From Flavobacterium enshiense (GTDB lineage Bacteria > Bacteroidota > Bacteroidia > Flavobacteriales > Flavobacteriaceae), in NCBI RefSeq assembly GCF_022836875.1, contig NZ_CP090376.1, forward strand, positions 2,232,001 to 2,296,000: a stretch of 64,000 bases of DNA, in the 5' to 3' direction. Shown one piece after another: positions 38,381 to 47,846 of the stretch (position 1 is its first letter; every line of letters starts with the position of its first letter). The notes beneath the pieces were generated by a model, which made no database searches, was not told the DNA's origin, and was given only the letters and a program-made list of their open reading frames with translations. The position numbers and the translations under genes were made by a program.

Positions 38381-38851
38381 ATGCAATCTACAGCAAAAAC
38401 GCCTCAGGAATATATCGATTTGCTGTCGGACGACCGAAAAACGGCAATTGAAAAACTTCGCTCTGTAATTTTAAAAAATTTACCTGAAGGTTTTCAGGAA
38501 ACGATTAGTTATGGTATGATCGGCTATGTTGTACCACATTCAATCTATCCAAACGGGTATCATTGTGATCCCAAAACACCACTTCCTTTTTTAAGTGTTG
38601 CTTCGCAAAAGAATTTTATTGCGGTTTACCATATGGGAATATATCTTGATGAGAAATTGTTAAATTGGTTTACTTCGGAATATCCAAATCACGTTAAAAC
38701 AAGGTTGGATATGGGAAAATCATGTATCCGATTTAAAAAGTTAGATCAGATACCATATGAATTATTGGCCGAATTGTTCAAGAAAGTAACTGTTGCCGAT
38801 TGGATTTCACAATATGAGTCTGTTTTAAACGGGCAATCAAGACAAAGTTAA
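38381..38851 (+). CDS. DUF1801 domain protein (YdhG-like)
   Basis: 156 residues of the DUF1801 family: TPQEYIDLLSDDRKTAIEKL at the start, ISYGMIGYVVP, then FLSVASQKNFIAVYHMGIY. The fold resembles frataxin-like proteins, and members have been linked loosely to intracellular iron or stress handling. No catalytic residues are known. It has no signal peptide. It lies 29 bases after the GH3 fusion gene and may be read with it. Confidence 0.85.
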   Translation: MQSTAKTPQEYIDLLSDDRKTAIEKLRSVILKNLPEGFQETISYGMIGYVVPHSIYPNGYHCDPKTPLPFLSVASQKNFIAVYHMGIYLDEKLLNWFTSEYPNHVKTRLDMGKSCIRFKKLDQIPYELLAELFKKVTVADWISQYESVLNGQSRQS

Positions 38852-38865
38852 TATTATCTAAAAGT

Positions 38866-38887
38866 AAGGGAATGCCTTCCTTTTTTA
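38866..38887 (+). terminator. Weak terminator after the DUF1801 gene
   Basis: AAGG-G-AA pairs with TTCCTT around TGCC with one bulged G, followed by a short T-run. The stem is short, so read-through into bshA is likely. Confidence 0.4.
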
Positions 38888-38918
38888 GTTTAATTTAGTA
38901 ACCACTTAAAACAAAAAA

Positions 38919-40052
38919 ATGAAGATTGCAATCGTATGTTACCCGACCTTTGGAGGCAGTGGGGTTGTGGCTACTGAATTAGGCTTAGAGCTTGCCCGCC
39001 GTGGTCACGAAGTTCATTTTATAACTTACAGTCAGCCAGTCCGTTTGGCGCTTTTAAATCCGAATATTCACTATCATGAAGTGAACGTCCCCGAATATCC
39101 TTTATTCCATTATCAACCTTATGAATTGGCATTGTCCAGTAAATTAGTCGATATGGTAAAATTGCATGAAATCGAGGTTTTGCACGTGCATTATGCTATT
39201 CCACATGCTTATGCGGGCTATATGGCCAAACAGATGTTAAAAAGCGAAGGGATTAGAATTCCAATGATTACCACTTTGCACGGAACAGATATCACTTTGG
39301 TGGGGAATCACCCGTTTTATAAACCGGCCGTAACTTTTAGTATTAATAAATCGGATTATGTCACTTCAGTTTCACAAAGTTTGAAAGATGAAACATATAG
39401 GTTATTCGATGTTAAAAGTGAAATTGAAGTTATTCCGAATTTCATCGAAATAGGGAAAGAACCGATTGACGTTACTTCTGATTGTGAACGTACGGTAATG
39501 GCAAATCCGGATCAGAAAATCATCACACACATATCGAATTTCAGAAAAGTTAAGCGAATTCCGGACGTCGTGAAGGTGTTTTATGAAATCCAAAAACAAG
39601 TTCCCTCTAAACTGATGATGGTAGGGGAAGGTCCGGAACGAGAAGAGGCAGAGAAAATGTGTGAGGATTTAAATATTGCTGATAAAGTGATTTTCTTCGG
39701 AAACAGTAATGAAATAGATAAAATCTTAAATTTTACAGATCTTTTCTTATTGCCATCAGAAACTGAAAGTTTTGGATTGGCGGCCTTGGAGGCTATGGCT
39801 TCCGGGGTTCCTGTTATTTCAAGTAATTCAGGTGGTTTGCCTGAAGTGAATAAACAAGGTTTTTCAGGTTATCTGAGCAATGTCGGAGATGTTGAATCTA
39901 TGGCGAAAAATGCTATATCGATATTGGCTAATGAGGATGTATTGCTCAAATTTAAAAGAAACGCTTATGAGCTGGCAAAAGATTTTGACATTTTGAACAT
40001 TATGCCTATGTATGAGGATTTATATGAACGTGCTGTGAAAAAGTTTAAATAA
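38919..40052 (+). CDS. bshA: N-acetyl-alpha-D-glucosaminyl L-malate synthase BshA
   Basis: A 377-residue family 4 glycosyltransferase (GT-B fold) that joins UDP-N-acetylglucosamine to L-malate, the first step of bacillithiol synthesis. The N-terminal MKIAIVCYPTFGGSGVVATE loop binds substrate. LHGTDITLVG and HISNFRKVKR follow, and the donor-site motif ESFGLAALEAMASGVPVISS holds the EX7E pair. Bacillithiol is the low-molecular-weight thiol of many Flavobacteria. The other bsh genes are not in the window. The stop codon is embedded in the terminator stem. Confidence 0.93.
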   Translation: MKIAIVCYPTFGGSGVVATELGLELARRGHEVHFITYSQPVRLALLNPNIHYHEVNVPEYPLFHYQPYELALSSKLVDMVKLHEIEVLHVHYAIPHAYAGYMAKQMLKSEGIRIPMITTLHGTDITLVGNHPFYKPAVTFSINKSDYVTSVSQSLKDETYRLFDVKSEIEVIPNFIEIGKEPIDVTSDCERTVMANPDQKIITHISNFRKVKRIPDVVKVFYEIQKQVPSKLMMVGEGPEREEAEKMCEDLNIADKVIFFGNSNEIDKILNFTDLFLLPSETESFGLAALEAMASGVPVISSNSGGLPEVNKQGFSGYLSNVGDVESMAKNAISILANEDVLLKFKRNAYELAKDFDILNIMPMYEDLYERAVKKFK

Positions 40053-40080
40053 AAAAGTCCCCAATTTTGGGGACTTTTTT
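40051..40080. terminator. Bidirectional terminator between bshA and the beta-barrel gene
   Basis: AAAAAAGTCCCCAA and its complement form a near-continuous hairpin with T-runs on both strands. It overlaps the bshA stop codon and lies 9 bases before the end of the convergent gene. Confidence 0.9.
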
Positions 40081-40088
40081 ATTTCTAT

Positions 40089-40604
40089 TTAGAATCGGTA
40101 TCTCGCGCTCAAACCGAAATCACCTCCAAAATGGTCATCTCTTACATCACCATATTCATCGCTTACATAAATCTCCGGACGGAAATCAAATGAAAGCTGT
40201 AACGGGAAATCAAAGTTATACTCAATACCGATATCACCGGTAGCAATCAAAAACATACCAGAATCGTCATGATCGTGGTGGTGTTTGTCATGGTGATGAT
40301 CATGATCAACACTATAACTGCCTATACCTAGTCCTGGACCCGCATACCATTTAAAGCCATTTTCAATATTCCATACCCACTGATAAATACCGGTAAGTTT
40401 TACGGCGTCATAGTCATCTGAATCTCTCCATCCAAAATCAAATTCAAGACGATTTTTCTTTGATACCCATCTTTGATAGGAAATTTCGGCACCAAATCCA
40501 TCGTTGTTACCTAAGCGCAGACCAATTGCATTTTTTAAATTTTGAGCCTCTGCACTAAACGTCAGGCCCATAACCATAAAGGCGGATAAAATTAATTTTC
40601 TCAT
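40089..40604 (-). CDS. Small outer membrane beta-barrel protein with His-rich loop
   Basis: 171 residues: a signal peptide (MRKLILSAFMVMGLTFSAEAQ) followed by alternating beta strands and a C-terminal aromatic residue (LSARYRF), typical of an 8-stranded OmpA/OmpX-like barrel. A loop at residues 100-114 holds eight His among Asp and Lys (DHDHHHDKHHHDHDD), which looks like a Zn, Ni or Cu binding patch. By topology it could be surface-exposed. No specific family was recognised. It is transcribed alone, convergent with bshA. Confidence 0.78.
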   Translation of the reverse strand: MRKLILSAFMVMGLTFSAEAQNLKNAIGLRLGNNDGFGAEISYQRWVSKKNRLEFDFGWRDSDDYDAVKLTGIYQWVWNIENGFKWYAGPGLGIGSYSVDHDHHHDKHHHDHDDSGMFLIATGDIGIEYNFDFPLQLSFDFRPEIYVSDEYGDVRDDHFGGDFGLSARYRF

Positions 40605-40703
40605 AAATAAAACTTTGTTTGTAACAAATGTAAACTTATTTAAATCATTAATAGATTTGGGGTTTTACATTTTTATTTATCTCACTAACGCTATTTATAA
40701 AGA

Positions 40704-41534
40704 TTAATTGTGAGTATCTAAAAATTCTTCTTGAGTTTGTGTATTTGTTCGCGGAACGTTGTTTAACATTGTTGCGGCAGCTTGTGTTAAAGTATAGGTT
40801 GTAACCGTGTTTGTGTATACGACCCCAATACCATCAGACAAGTACTGAACAGAAGTTACAACATCCTGTGGTTGTAGTACCATAATGGGGTAGCCTCCAA
40901 TTTCTGTCTTGATACTGACATTCAAAACAATTTTAGAAGTTTTTACATTGGTATAGACATCATGATCTTCATTTGGAGATGTGAATGAAGATAAACTCTC
41001 ACCACCTTTGGACTTTAAAGAATAAGTGATAGTTAGAGGATATCCATTAAAATCTTGCTGAAATGAACCGGATTTGGCTGACAATATTTCGTTTAAAGTT
41101 GCATCTTTCTTAAAGATAACAAAATCCAAAAGGGATAAATCTAATTCTATTGGTAATCCTTGTCCTTCACCAGCCAGTGATAAATCTCCGGATAATAGCA
41201 ACTTATTATTTAGTTCTCTGACACCGTTATTTTTAAGTGATGAAGAATAAAATCCGGTTGCCATATCGTCTCTGGTTTTAAACTGTTTATAAGTATTGCC
41301 TTCAATTATTATATCGTTGGAAATATACAATGAGTCTCTGGTGTCGGGTATGCCTTCTTGAACAATGTCATAAGTCCAAAATTTGCTTGTCGTTAGAGGA
41401 ATTGAGAAACTTGGAGTATCTGGATTGTCGTCTCCTCCGTTATTTCCATTATTTCCGGTATTGGAATCGTCAGAAGAACAAGATAAAAGAAGACCGCTAA
41501 ATACGGCTGTCAAAAGTAAGATTCTGTTTTTCAT
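40704..41534 (-). CDS. Lipoprotein of unknown function
   Basis: 276 residues with a lipoprotein signal (MKNRILLLTAVFSGLLLSC, C19) followed by SSDDS and an Asn/Gly/Asp-rich linker (about 22-40). The acidic residues after the Cys resemble the lipoprotein surface-export signal described in Flavobacteria. The rest is beta-rich without a recognised domain (SKFWTYDIVQEGIPDTRDSL, a segment seen in exported Flavobacterium lipoproteins). It stands alone between the beta-barrel gene and aroC. Function is unknown. Confidence 0.72.
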   Translation of the reverse strand: MKNRILLLTAVFSGLLLSCSSDDSNTGNNGNNGGDDNPDTPSFSIPLTTSKFWTYDIVQEGIPDTRDSLYISNDIIIEGNTYKQFKTRDDMATGFYSSSLKNNGVRELNNKLLLSGDLSLAGEGQGLPIELDLSLLDFVIFKKDATLNEILSAKSGSFQQDFNGYPLTITYSLKSKGGESLSSFTSPNEDHDVYTNVKTSKIVLNVSIKTEIGGYPIMVLQPQDVVTSVQYLSDGIGVVYTNTVTTYTLTQAAATMLNNVPRTNTQTQEEFLDTHN

Positions 41535-41753
41535 TTTTTTGGTTGTTGATTAGCTGTGCAATATAGCAAAAATGAAATAATATTTAACTTTCTGTTAAAA
41601 TATTTGAGAGGGTAATTTGGTTCTGAATATTTTCTTAAAAGTAAAATTTTTTTCTGAGATATCGTTCGTGAACAGGATGATATTTGAAATTGAGGAATGC
41701 TTAATCCTGAAAGAAAAAAAGAGGTTTTTTTTAAATAAAATCATGAAAAAGCT

Positions 41754-41761
41754 TATTTTTG
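41754..41761 (+). promoter_or_regulatory. Candidate -7 box for aroC
   Basis: TATTTTTG fits TAnnTTTG and ends 18 bases before the aroC ATG. A -33 TTTG is not evident. Confidence 0.42.
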
Positions 41762-41779
41762 TTTAAATAGCATCAAACA

Positions 41780-42841
41780 ATGGCAGGAAATACTTTTGGG
41801 AATATTTTAAAACTAATGACTTTTGGAGAGTCACACGGTGAAGCACTTGGAGGAATAATTGACGGGTGTCCTTCCGGAATTGAATTGGATTTTGAAGCCA
41901 TTCAAAAAGAAATGGAACGCAGAAAACCAGGTCAGTCCGCAATAGTTACCCAACGAAAGGAAGCCGATGAAGTTCAGTTTCTTTCCGGAATTTTTGAAGG
42001 CAAAACAACCGGGACTCCAATCGGTTTTGTAATTCCGAACACCAATCAGAAATCGGATGATTATTCCCATATAAAAGATACTTACCGTCCCAGCCATGCT
42101 GATTATGTTTATGAAAAAAAATACGGGATAAGAGATTATCGCGGCGGTGGTAGAAGTTCTGCCAGGGAAACTGCGAGCAGAGTGGTGGCTGGAGCCATTG
42201 CCAAGCAGATTATACCTGATATTAAAATCAACGCCTTTGTTTCTTCGGTAGGAGAAATATTTGTTGACAAACCTTATCAGGAATTGGATTTTTCACTAAT
42301 TGAAAGTAATCCTGTACGTTGTCCTGATCAGGCAACGGCTGCTAAAATGGAAGATTATATTAAGCAGATAAAAAAGCAAGGAGATACAGTAGGCGGAACC
42401 GTTACTTGTGTAATACAGAATGTGCCTATAGGATTGGGTGAGCCGGTTTTTGATAAACTTCATGCCGAATTGGGTAAGGCTATGCTGTCCATCAATGCAG
42501 TCAAAGGATTTGAATACGGTAGTGGATTTTGCGGCGCTAAAATGAAAGGCAGCGAACATAATGATTTGTATAATCCTGACGGAACAACTATAACTAATTT
42601 GTCAGGTGGTATACAGGGCGGAATTTCAAATGGTATGGACATATATTTCCGTGTAGCTTTTAAACCGGTTGCTACATTAATACAGAAACAGGATGTTTTG
42701 GATAGCAGCGGAAATATTATTGAACAGCAAGGAAAAGGAAGGCATGATCCTTGTGTAGTCCCCCGGGCTGTTCCTATAGTTGAAGCTATGGCTGCGTTGG
42801 TTATAGCAGATTTTTACCTCTTGTCGATAAATCTTAAATAA
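41780..42841 (+). CDS. aroC: Chorismate synthase
   Basis: A 353-residue flavin-dependent enzyme that converts 5-enolpyruvylshikimate 3-phosphate to chorismate, the branch point for aromatic amino acids and menaquinone. The family signatures [37 protein letters not shown] and [20 protein letters not shown] are present. It requires reduced FMN. The length is normal. Other shikimate genes are not adjacent. It is probably transcribed from its own promoter. Confidence 0.97.
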   Translation: MAGNTFGNILKLMTFGESHGEALGGIIDGCPSGIELDFEAIQKEMERRKPGQSAIVTQRKEADEVQFLSGIFEGKTTGTPIGFVIPNTNQKSDDYSHIKDTYRPSHADYVYEKKYGIRDYRGGGRSSARETASRVVAGAIAKQIIPDIKINAFVSSVGEIFVDKPYQELDFSLIESNPVRCPDQATAAKMEDYIKQIKKQGDTVGGTVTCVIQNVPIGLGEPVFDKLHAELGKAMLSINAVKGFEYGSGFCGAKMKGSEHNDLYNPDGTTITNLSGGIQGGISNGMDIYFRVAFKPVATLIQKQDVLDSSGNIIEQQGKGRHDPCVVPRAVPIVEAMAALVIADFYLLSINLK

Positions 42842-42901
42842 CTTACGGAATTGTATTATTCTTTTCTAAATTTATAAGATAAATATTAAATCTTTAGATT
42901 T

Positions 42902-43858
42902 ATGAAAAGAATTTTACTATTTACTTCGTTATTTGTTTCAGCGCAGGGTTTTTCCCAAACCACGATTTTTCAAGATAGTTTTGACTCGTATAATGATTTT
43001 TTGATCACGGGATTTGGTGAGTGGCGAACTCTTGATCTAGACCTGTTAGAAACTAATACGGCGGGGACAGACACTCCTGCATGGCCAAATAATGGGGCTC
43101 CTCAGGCTTATCAGATTTTTAATCCGATCACAGCCATGGTTTCCAACCAGACAACCATAGATGATTGTAACCAGATAGACAAATTAAATTTTAATCCAAG
43201 AACCGGAGCTAAATATGCTGCCTGTTGGGCGGGAGCTCCAAATACAAACGGTCAGACAGCTACCGCTAATAATGACTGGTTAATTAGTCGTCCTATTAAT
43301 TTAACAGGAATGTCAGGAACACAATTAAGTTTTTGGTATAAAGCATTGTCAGATTGTTATATTCCTGAGCTTTATAGAGTAGGCGTGTATATTGGCAGCG
43401 GTAATCCTACGCAAGGTTCGGATTTTAATATTATCTCAGGGAGTACACCTCTTCAGGCAACAAGTTATTTGACATGGACAGAGCAGATATACTCATTAAA
43501 CGCTTATAATGGACAAACAATCAGGATTGGTATTCATTGTCTTTCCTCAGATCAATTAATGTTCATGGTTGACGATTTTAGAGTTACGGGAACCACGATG
43601 TCAACAACTGATTTCGCTTCTTTTGAATTTTCAGTTTATCCGAATCCTTCCAACAATATTGTAACTATCTCCAATAACGAAAATATTAAGATTAATAAAG
43701 TAGTTGTTACAGATATTAAAGGAAGAACAGTTAAGATTTTAAGCATTGATGGAGTATCAAAAACGAAAGTTGATATCTCTGATTTAAATGCCGGGGTATA
43801 TTTTATGAGCATAAATACAAACCAAGGAATTGCTACAAAAAGAATTATCAAGATTTAG
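42902..43858 (+). CDS. T9SS-exported protein with choice-of-anchor J (cleaved adhesin) domain
   Basis: 318 residues. A signal peptide (MKRILLFTSLFVSAQGFSQ) precedes a jelly-roll domain (about 25-230) with TTIFQDSFDSYNDF and NDWLISRPINLTGMSG, as in cleaved-adhesin/choice-of-anchor J proteins. A type A T9SS sorting domain follows (about 245-318: FSVYPNPSNNIVTISN, then GVYFMSINTNQG and IIKI). It is expected to cross the outer membrane by the Por system and attach to or leave the cell surface. The binding target is unknown. Its C-terminal domain closely resembles that of the next gene. Confidence 0.88.
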   Translation: MKRILLFTSLFVSAQGFSQTTIFQDSFDSYNDFLITGFGEWRTLDLDLLETNTAGTDTPAWPNNGAPQAYQIFNPITAMVSNQTTIDDCNQIDKLNFNPRTGAKYAACWAGAPNTNGQTATANNDWLISRPINLTGMSGTQLSFWYKALSDCYIPELYRVGVYIGSGNPTQGSDFNIISGSTPLQATSYLTWTEQIYSLNAYNGQTIRIGIHCLSSDQLMFMVDDFRVTGTTMSTTDFASFEFSVYPNPSNNIVTISNNENIKINKVVVTDIKGRTVKILSIDGVSKTKVDISDLNAGVYFMSINTNQGIATKRIIKI

Positions 43859-44045
43859 TTTTAGGACGTAACCTTTTTAAAAAAAAACTTGAATCATTTC
43901 AAGATTTTCATATATTCAATTTATTTCTTAAAAAAATAAATTTTGTTTACCTGAAAGTGATGTGATTAAAAAAATATCACAAAAAGCCTTTTTTTTATTT
44001 CAAATAATCAAGATATTTTAGTACAAATTTTTAAAAAAATAAACA

Positions 44046-45140
44046 ATGAAAAGAAAATTACTTCTATTTAGTGTTTTGTTTGGGTTGTATGTCCCAGCAG
44101 AAGCACAGGTTTTACAATCAGATAATTTTAATTCTTTAACGGTAGGTAACATTGGTACTGATTTTACCGGAACAACTGCTGGTCAGGGAGGATATTATAC
44201 AGTTTCTTCTAATGGTTCAGGTACTACGACTACTACTAACTCAGGGAACGCAAACTTCCAAATAGTAGCTGCAGGTGGATCTAACCTTAATGTGTTTTCT
44301 TTCCAAGGACCAAACGGTGATCAAGGTGGACGATTAATGTGGAAAAATGGTTTACCAGCGGCTTGGACTGCCAGAACTTCTGGAAATAATATTCTTGAAC
44401 TTGAAGTTGACATTAATCCTGGCGCAAGAGGAACAAGTCGTAATGATTTTGGTATCAATGTATATGATGCAGCTTATTCAAAAATTTTAGTTGGAGTTAA
44501 AGTGGATGCTGGTACAGGTGAATTGTATTTAATGGCATATTCCGTACCTCCAGGTGCTCCAGTAGGTACACCTGCTAACAATTATACTTATAGTTTAGCA
44601 GCTGCTCCTGGAATTCAGTTGCCTGCAAATCAATTCAGCAGAGTAGGGGTTTCTTTCAATATGACAACAGGTGCTGTAAAAATTAAAGGACCTGGGCTTC
44701 CGGCGGCAGGCGCAGGTTTAACTGGTAGTGCGATAGGTATAGCACCGGCAGAAGCTGATTTTGAAAGTGCAGCAGGAGTAGGTCCACAACCAGGATTAGC
44801 TCCAAATACTGTTGCAGCAACAGTGACAATGGATAATTTTGTAGTTAGAGCATCAGCTACTGATACATTATTAGGTACAGAAGCATTCTCTTCAGTAGAA
44901 TCTTCTAAATTTACAGTTTATCCAAATCCTGTAAATGATATCGTAAAAATCTCAAACGGAGAAAATCTTCAAATTAACAAAGTAGCTATTACTGATATTA
45001 ACGGTAGAACAGTTAAAACATTAGATTTTAATGGAGTTACTGAAACTCAGATTAATGTTTCAGATTTGAATTCAGGAATTTATTTCATGAGCATTGATAC
45101 TAATGAAGGTACTGCAACTCAGAAAATCATTAAGAACTAA
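44046..45140 (+). CDS. T9SS-exported protein of unknown function
   Basis: 364 residues: a signal peptide (MKRKLLLFSVLFGLYVPAEAQ), a Gly/Thr/Ala-rich beta domain without a recognised family (VLQSDNFNSLTVGNIGTDF, possibly lectin-like), and a type A sorting domain (KFTVYPNPVNDIVKIS, then GIYFMSIDTNEG and KIIKN). An AT-rich gap of about 190 bases precedes it. Codons and composition (many Ala and Gly) suggest high expression. The sorting domain is nearly the same as in the upstream gene, so recent duplication or gene conversion of the export tag is likely. Confidence 0.82.
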   Translation: MKRKLLLFSVLFGLYVPAEAQVLQSDNFNSLTVGNIGTDFTGTTAGQGGYYTVSSNGSGTTTTTNSGNANFQIVAAGGSNLNVFSFQGPNGDQGGRLMWKNGLPAAWTARTSGNNILELEVDINPGARGTSRNDFGINVYDAAYSKILVGVKVDAGTGELYLMAYSVPPGAPVGTPANNYTYSLAAAPGIQLPANQFSRVGVSFNMTTGAVKIKGPGLPAAGAGLTGSAIGIAPAEADFESAAGVGPQPGLAPNTVAATVTMDNFVVRASATDTLLGTEAFSSVESSKFTVYPNPVNDIVKISNGENLQINKVAITDINGRTVKTLDFNGVTETQINVSDLNSGIYFMSIDTNEGTATQKIIKN

Positions 45141-45160
45141 TTTGTTCTGAGTATAAAAAC

Positions 45161-45188
45161 AAAAGCCCTGAATTTCAGGGCTTTTTTT
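45161..45188. terminator. Bidirectional terminator
   Basis: AAAAGCCCTGAA and TTCAGGGCTTTT pair around a single unpaired T, with A and T runs on each side. It lies between the T9SS gene and the convergent DCC-family gene, overlapping the latter's stop codon. Confidence 0.88.
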
Positions 45189-45600
45189 ATTCTAAAAATT
45201 TCGATTTTATTTCGGGCGTAGGAATCATGCAACTTTCTTTTTTTCCAAACCACTTATATCTGTTTCTGGCAACAAAATCATATCCAATGTTCGTAAGCCA
45301 GTTTGGGAAAATAGCAAATAATCCCAAAAGTGAATAGATTCCTCCTATAGACTTAGCGATTTCGAAGGCTGCTTCTGCTTTAATATGGTAAGCATGACCG
45401 GGCTCATACAGGATTATGCTGTCAGTCTTTGTTATATCTATTCCAATATAGCGAACGATTTCTTTTCCTAAATCAGATTGTAATGATACAAATCTGAAAG
45501 TATCATTCTTATCGTGTTTGATAACCTTTTGAACCGTAGCATCACATAGGTTGCAAACTCCGTCAAATAGTATGATTTTTTTATTCGTAGGTAATTCCAT
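45187..45600 (-). CDS. DCC-family thiol-disulfide oxidoreductase (DUF393)
   Basis: 137 residues of the DUF393/DCC family, a thioredoxin-like protein with the active-site motif FDGVCNLCDATV (CxxC) near residues 14-22. RFVSLQSDLG and a C-terminal RYKWFGK segment also fit. The redox partner is not known. It has no signal peptide, though hydrophobic stretches are present. It lies 1 base after mutS2 on the same strand, so both are co-transcribed. Confidence 0.86.
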   Translation of the reverse strand: MELPTNKKIILFDGVCNLCDATVQKVIKHDKNDTFRFVSLQSDLGKEIVRYIGIDITKTDSIILYEPGHAYHIKAEAAFEIAKSIGGIYSLLGLFAIFPNWLTNIGYDFVARNRYKWFGKKESCMIPTPEIKSKFLE

Positions 45601-45601
45601 A

Positions 45602-47773
45602 TTATTTCTTTCTTTCCACCAGCTCCAAACTGTCTAAATCTACTTTCGAAGTAAAAATGCCATAGTTTACCGTTGCTTTATTTTTTTCAATAGCATCGAT
45701 GGTACCTACGGCTTTTCCGTCAATCATTCGTACGCGGTCGCCAACTTTCAAAGGGATTTTTGGTTTGTTTGTTTCTTCTTTTTGAGCTTTTATTTTTTTC
45801 TCTTTCTTTTCCTTACGGATTTCTTCTACCTTTTCTTTTACTTCCTCAACAATTTTTTTTGCAACAACTTCTTTTTCTTTTTTCTCCTTGGCGGTTACTT
45901 TTTTACGTTTGGAATTCTCAATTTCCACCATCTTTAAAAATTCACCAATCAGTTCTTTCTTGTTTTTATTGTTGAAGTATTTTTCAGAAATATCATCCAT
46001 TTTCTGTCCAATGTAAATCAAACGCTGATTCGCATCAAACATCTCCTGATAACTTTCCAGTTTTTGTTGAATTTTTGTATTGATATTCTCCATCTTTTTA
46101 CTTTCTTCACGTGCCCGGATTTCTTCTTCTTTTAGATTCTGAGACGTTTTTTCAAGTTTAGAGCGTTCTTTCTGGAGGTTCGCAATGGTTTTGTCAAATC
46201 GTACCTTATCGCCTTCAATTTTCTTTTTAGCCCGATTGATTAAACCAAACGGGATCCCGTTTTTTTGCGCTACTTCAAAGGTGAAGGAACTTCCGGCTTG
46301 TCCAAGATTAAGTTTGTACATCGGCTCTAATGATTTTTCATCAAAAAGCATGTTGGCATTGATGGCAAAAGGCAATTCGTTCGCCAATATTTTCAGATTG
46401 GTGTAATGCGTTGTAATGATTCCGAAAGCTTCCCGGTGGTAAAATTCTTCAAGGAAAACTTCTGCCAAAGCACCTCCTAATTCCGGGTCGGATCCTGTAC
46501 CGAACTCATCGATTAAGAACAACGTTTTTGAATTGCATTTTTTCAAAAAGTAGTTCATGTTTTTTAATCGGTAACTGTAGGTACTGAGATGATTTTCAAT
46601 GGATTGGTTATCGCCTATATCTGTCAGAATCCTATCGAAAAGAAAAGTTTCACTGCGTTCATGAACGGGAATCAGCATACCGCTTTGTAGCATCAATTGC
46701 AGTAAACCTATAGTTTTTAAGGTAATACTTTTTCCACCCGCATTCGGACCCGATATCACAATTATCCTGCTGTCATTTTTAAGTTCGATGGTTTGCGGAT
46801 GGGTAGGAACATTTTTTTGATTGTTGTTTAATAACAAAATAGGGTGGTACGCATCCCTGAAAAACAATCTTTTTTCTTCAATAATCGTCGGTAATAAACC
46901 GTTTATTTTATTAGCATATCGTGCTTTACCCGAAACGACATCAATGTCGCTTAAAAATTCCTGATACTGCTTTAAAAGTTCCAGGAAGGGGCGTATGGCA
47001 TTGGTTAGATTTTTTAGGATTCGGACAATTTCTTCCTTTTCCTCATATTGAAGATTATTCAGTTCTCTTGAATAGCGCAGGGTAGCTTCAGGTTCGATGT
47101 AAGTAATGCTTCCGGTTTTTGAATTCCCCAGAATTGTTCCTTTTACTTTTCGACGGTACATGGCTAAGACAGCCAAAACTCTTCGGTTATCTACAATGGT
47201 TTCCCGAATATCGTCCAAATAACCTAAGCTGTTATAGCTTGATAAAGCTGCAATGAAGCTATGGTTTATTTTTCCACGGACAAGATTCATGTTTTTTCGA
47301 ATTTCAACCAATAGAGGTGAAGCATTGTCTTTTATTTCACCATATTTATCAACGACTTCATCAATTTTTTGAATGATGAATTTTGTTAATTCAACTTCAG
47401 AAGCGCGCTGATTCAATTTGGGATAATAATCTTCAAATTTTTTAAGGAAAACCAATAAGTTATTAGCGGTTTCCGAAACAGTTGCGATCTTTCTGAAGCT
47501 TCCCACTTCGAGGAAACTGTCTTCAATAGCAAGGAATTTTATCTCGTTTGTTATTTCATCGAAATAATGGTTCGGAATTGCATTGTTATTCGTGTACGAA
47601 GAAACATATTCTGAAGTTTGCAGTAAAGCATCCATCAATGTTCCTCTTTCATTAAAAGGTGTTATTTCCAGGGCTTTTTGTTTACCGATTTCCGTGTTGC
47701 AAAGTGCGGAAATGGTTTCTAAAACCGTATTGAATTCTAAATCTTGTAAAGTTTTGGTATTAATTGAAATCAT
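45602..47773 (-). CDS. mutS2: MutS2-type DNA-binding ATPase lacking an Smr domain
   Basis: 723 residues of the MutS2 family, which suppresses recombination and in some bacteria rescues collided ribosomes. The order is an N-terminal lever/core helical part, the ABC ATPase domain with Walker A GPNAGGKSIT, LIDEFGTGSDP and ITTHYTNL, a long Lys/Glu coiled coil (about 510-660), and a KOW/Tudor-like end (VGDRVRMIDGKAVGTIDAIE). It stops there. The C-terminal Smr nuclease domain of typical MutS2 (about 780 residues) is absent, so endonuclease activity is doubtful. It is divergent from ung. Confidence 0.9.
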   Translation of the reverse strand: MISINTKTLQDLEFNTVLETISALCNTEIGKQKALEITPFNERGTLMDALLQTSEYVSSYTNNNAIPNHYFDEITNEIKFLAIEDSFLEVGSFRKIATVSETANNLLVFLKKFEDYYPKLNQRASEVELTKFIIQKIDEVVDKYGEIKDNASPLLVEIRKNMNLVRGKINHSFIAALSSYNSLGYLDDIRETIVDNRRVLAVLAMYRRKVKGTILGNSKTGSITYIEPEATLRYSRELNNLQYEEKEEIVRILKNLTNAIRPFLELLKQYQEFLSDIDVVSGKARYANKINGLLPTIIEEKRLFFRDAYHPILLLNNNQKNVPTHPQTIELKNDSRIIVISGPNAGGKSITLKTIGLLQLMLQSGMLIPVHERSETFLFDRILTDIGDNQSIENHLSTYSYRLKNMNYFLKKCNSKTLFLIDEFGTGSDPELGGALAEVFLEEFYHREAFGIITTHYTNLKILANELPFAINANMLFDEKSLEPMYKLNLGQAGSSFTFEVAQKNGIPFGLINRAKKKIEGDKVRFDKTIANLQKERSKLEKTSQNLKEEEIRAREESKKMENINTKIQQKLESYQEMFDANQRLIYIGQKMDDISEKYFNNKNKKELIGEFLKMVEIENSKRKKVTAKEKKEKEVVAKKIVEEVKEKVEEIRKEKKEKKIKAQKEETNKPKIPLKVGDRVRMIDGKAVGTIDAIEKNKATVNYGIFTSKVDLDSLELVERKK

Positions 47774-47793
47774 GTTATTGTGTCAAAGCATCA

Positions 47794-47801
47794 AAGTTAC
47801 A
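47794..47801 (-). promoter_or_regulatory. Candidate -7 box for mutS2
   Basis: Minus-strand TAACTTTG fits TAnnTTTG, 20 bases before the mutS2 start. A TTTG directly precedes it, but the proper -33 spacing is not met. Confidence 0.4.
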
Positions 47802-47824
47802 AAGTAGTGGAGTTAGAAAGTGAT

Positions 47825-47832
47825 TATATTTG
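47825..47832 (+). promoter_or_regulatory. Candidate -7 box for ung
   Basis: TATATTTG fits TAnnTTTG and ends 14 bases before the ung ATG, so the leader would be very short. It is divergent from the mutS2 box 24 bases away. Confidence 0.45.
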
Positions 47833-47846
47833 TAAAAAATTAGCAA

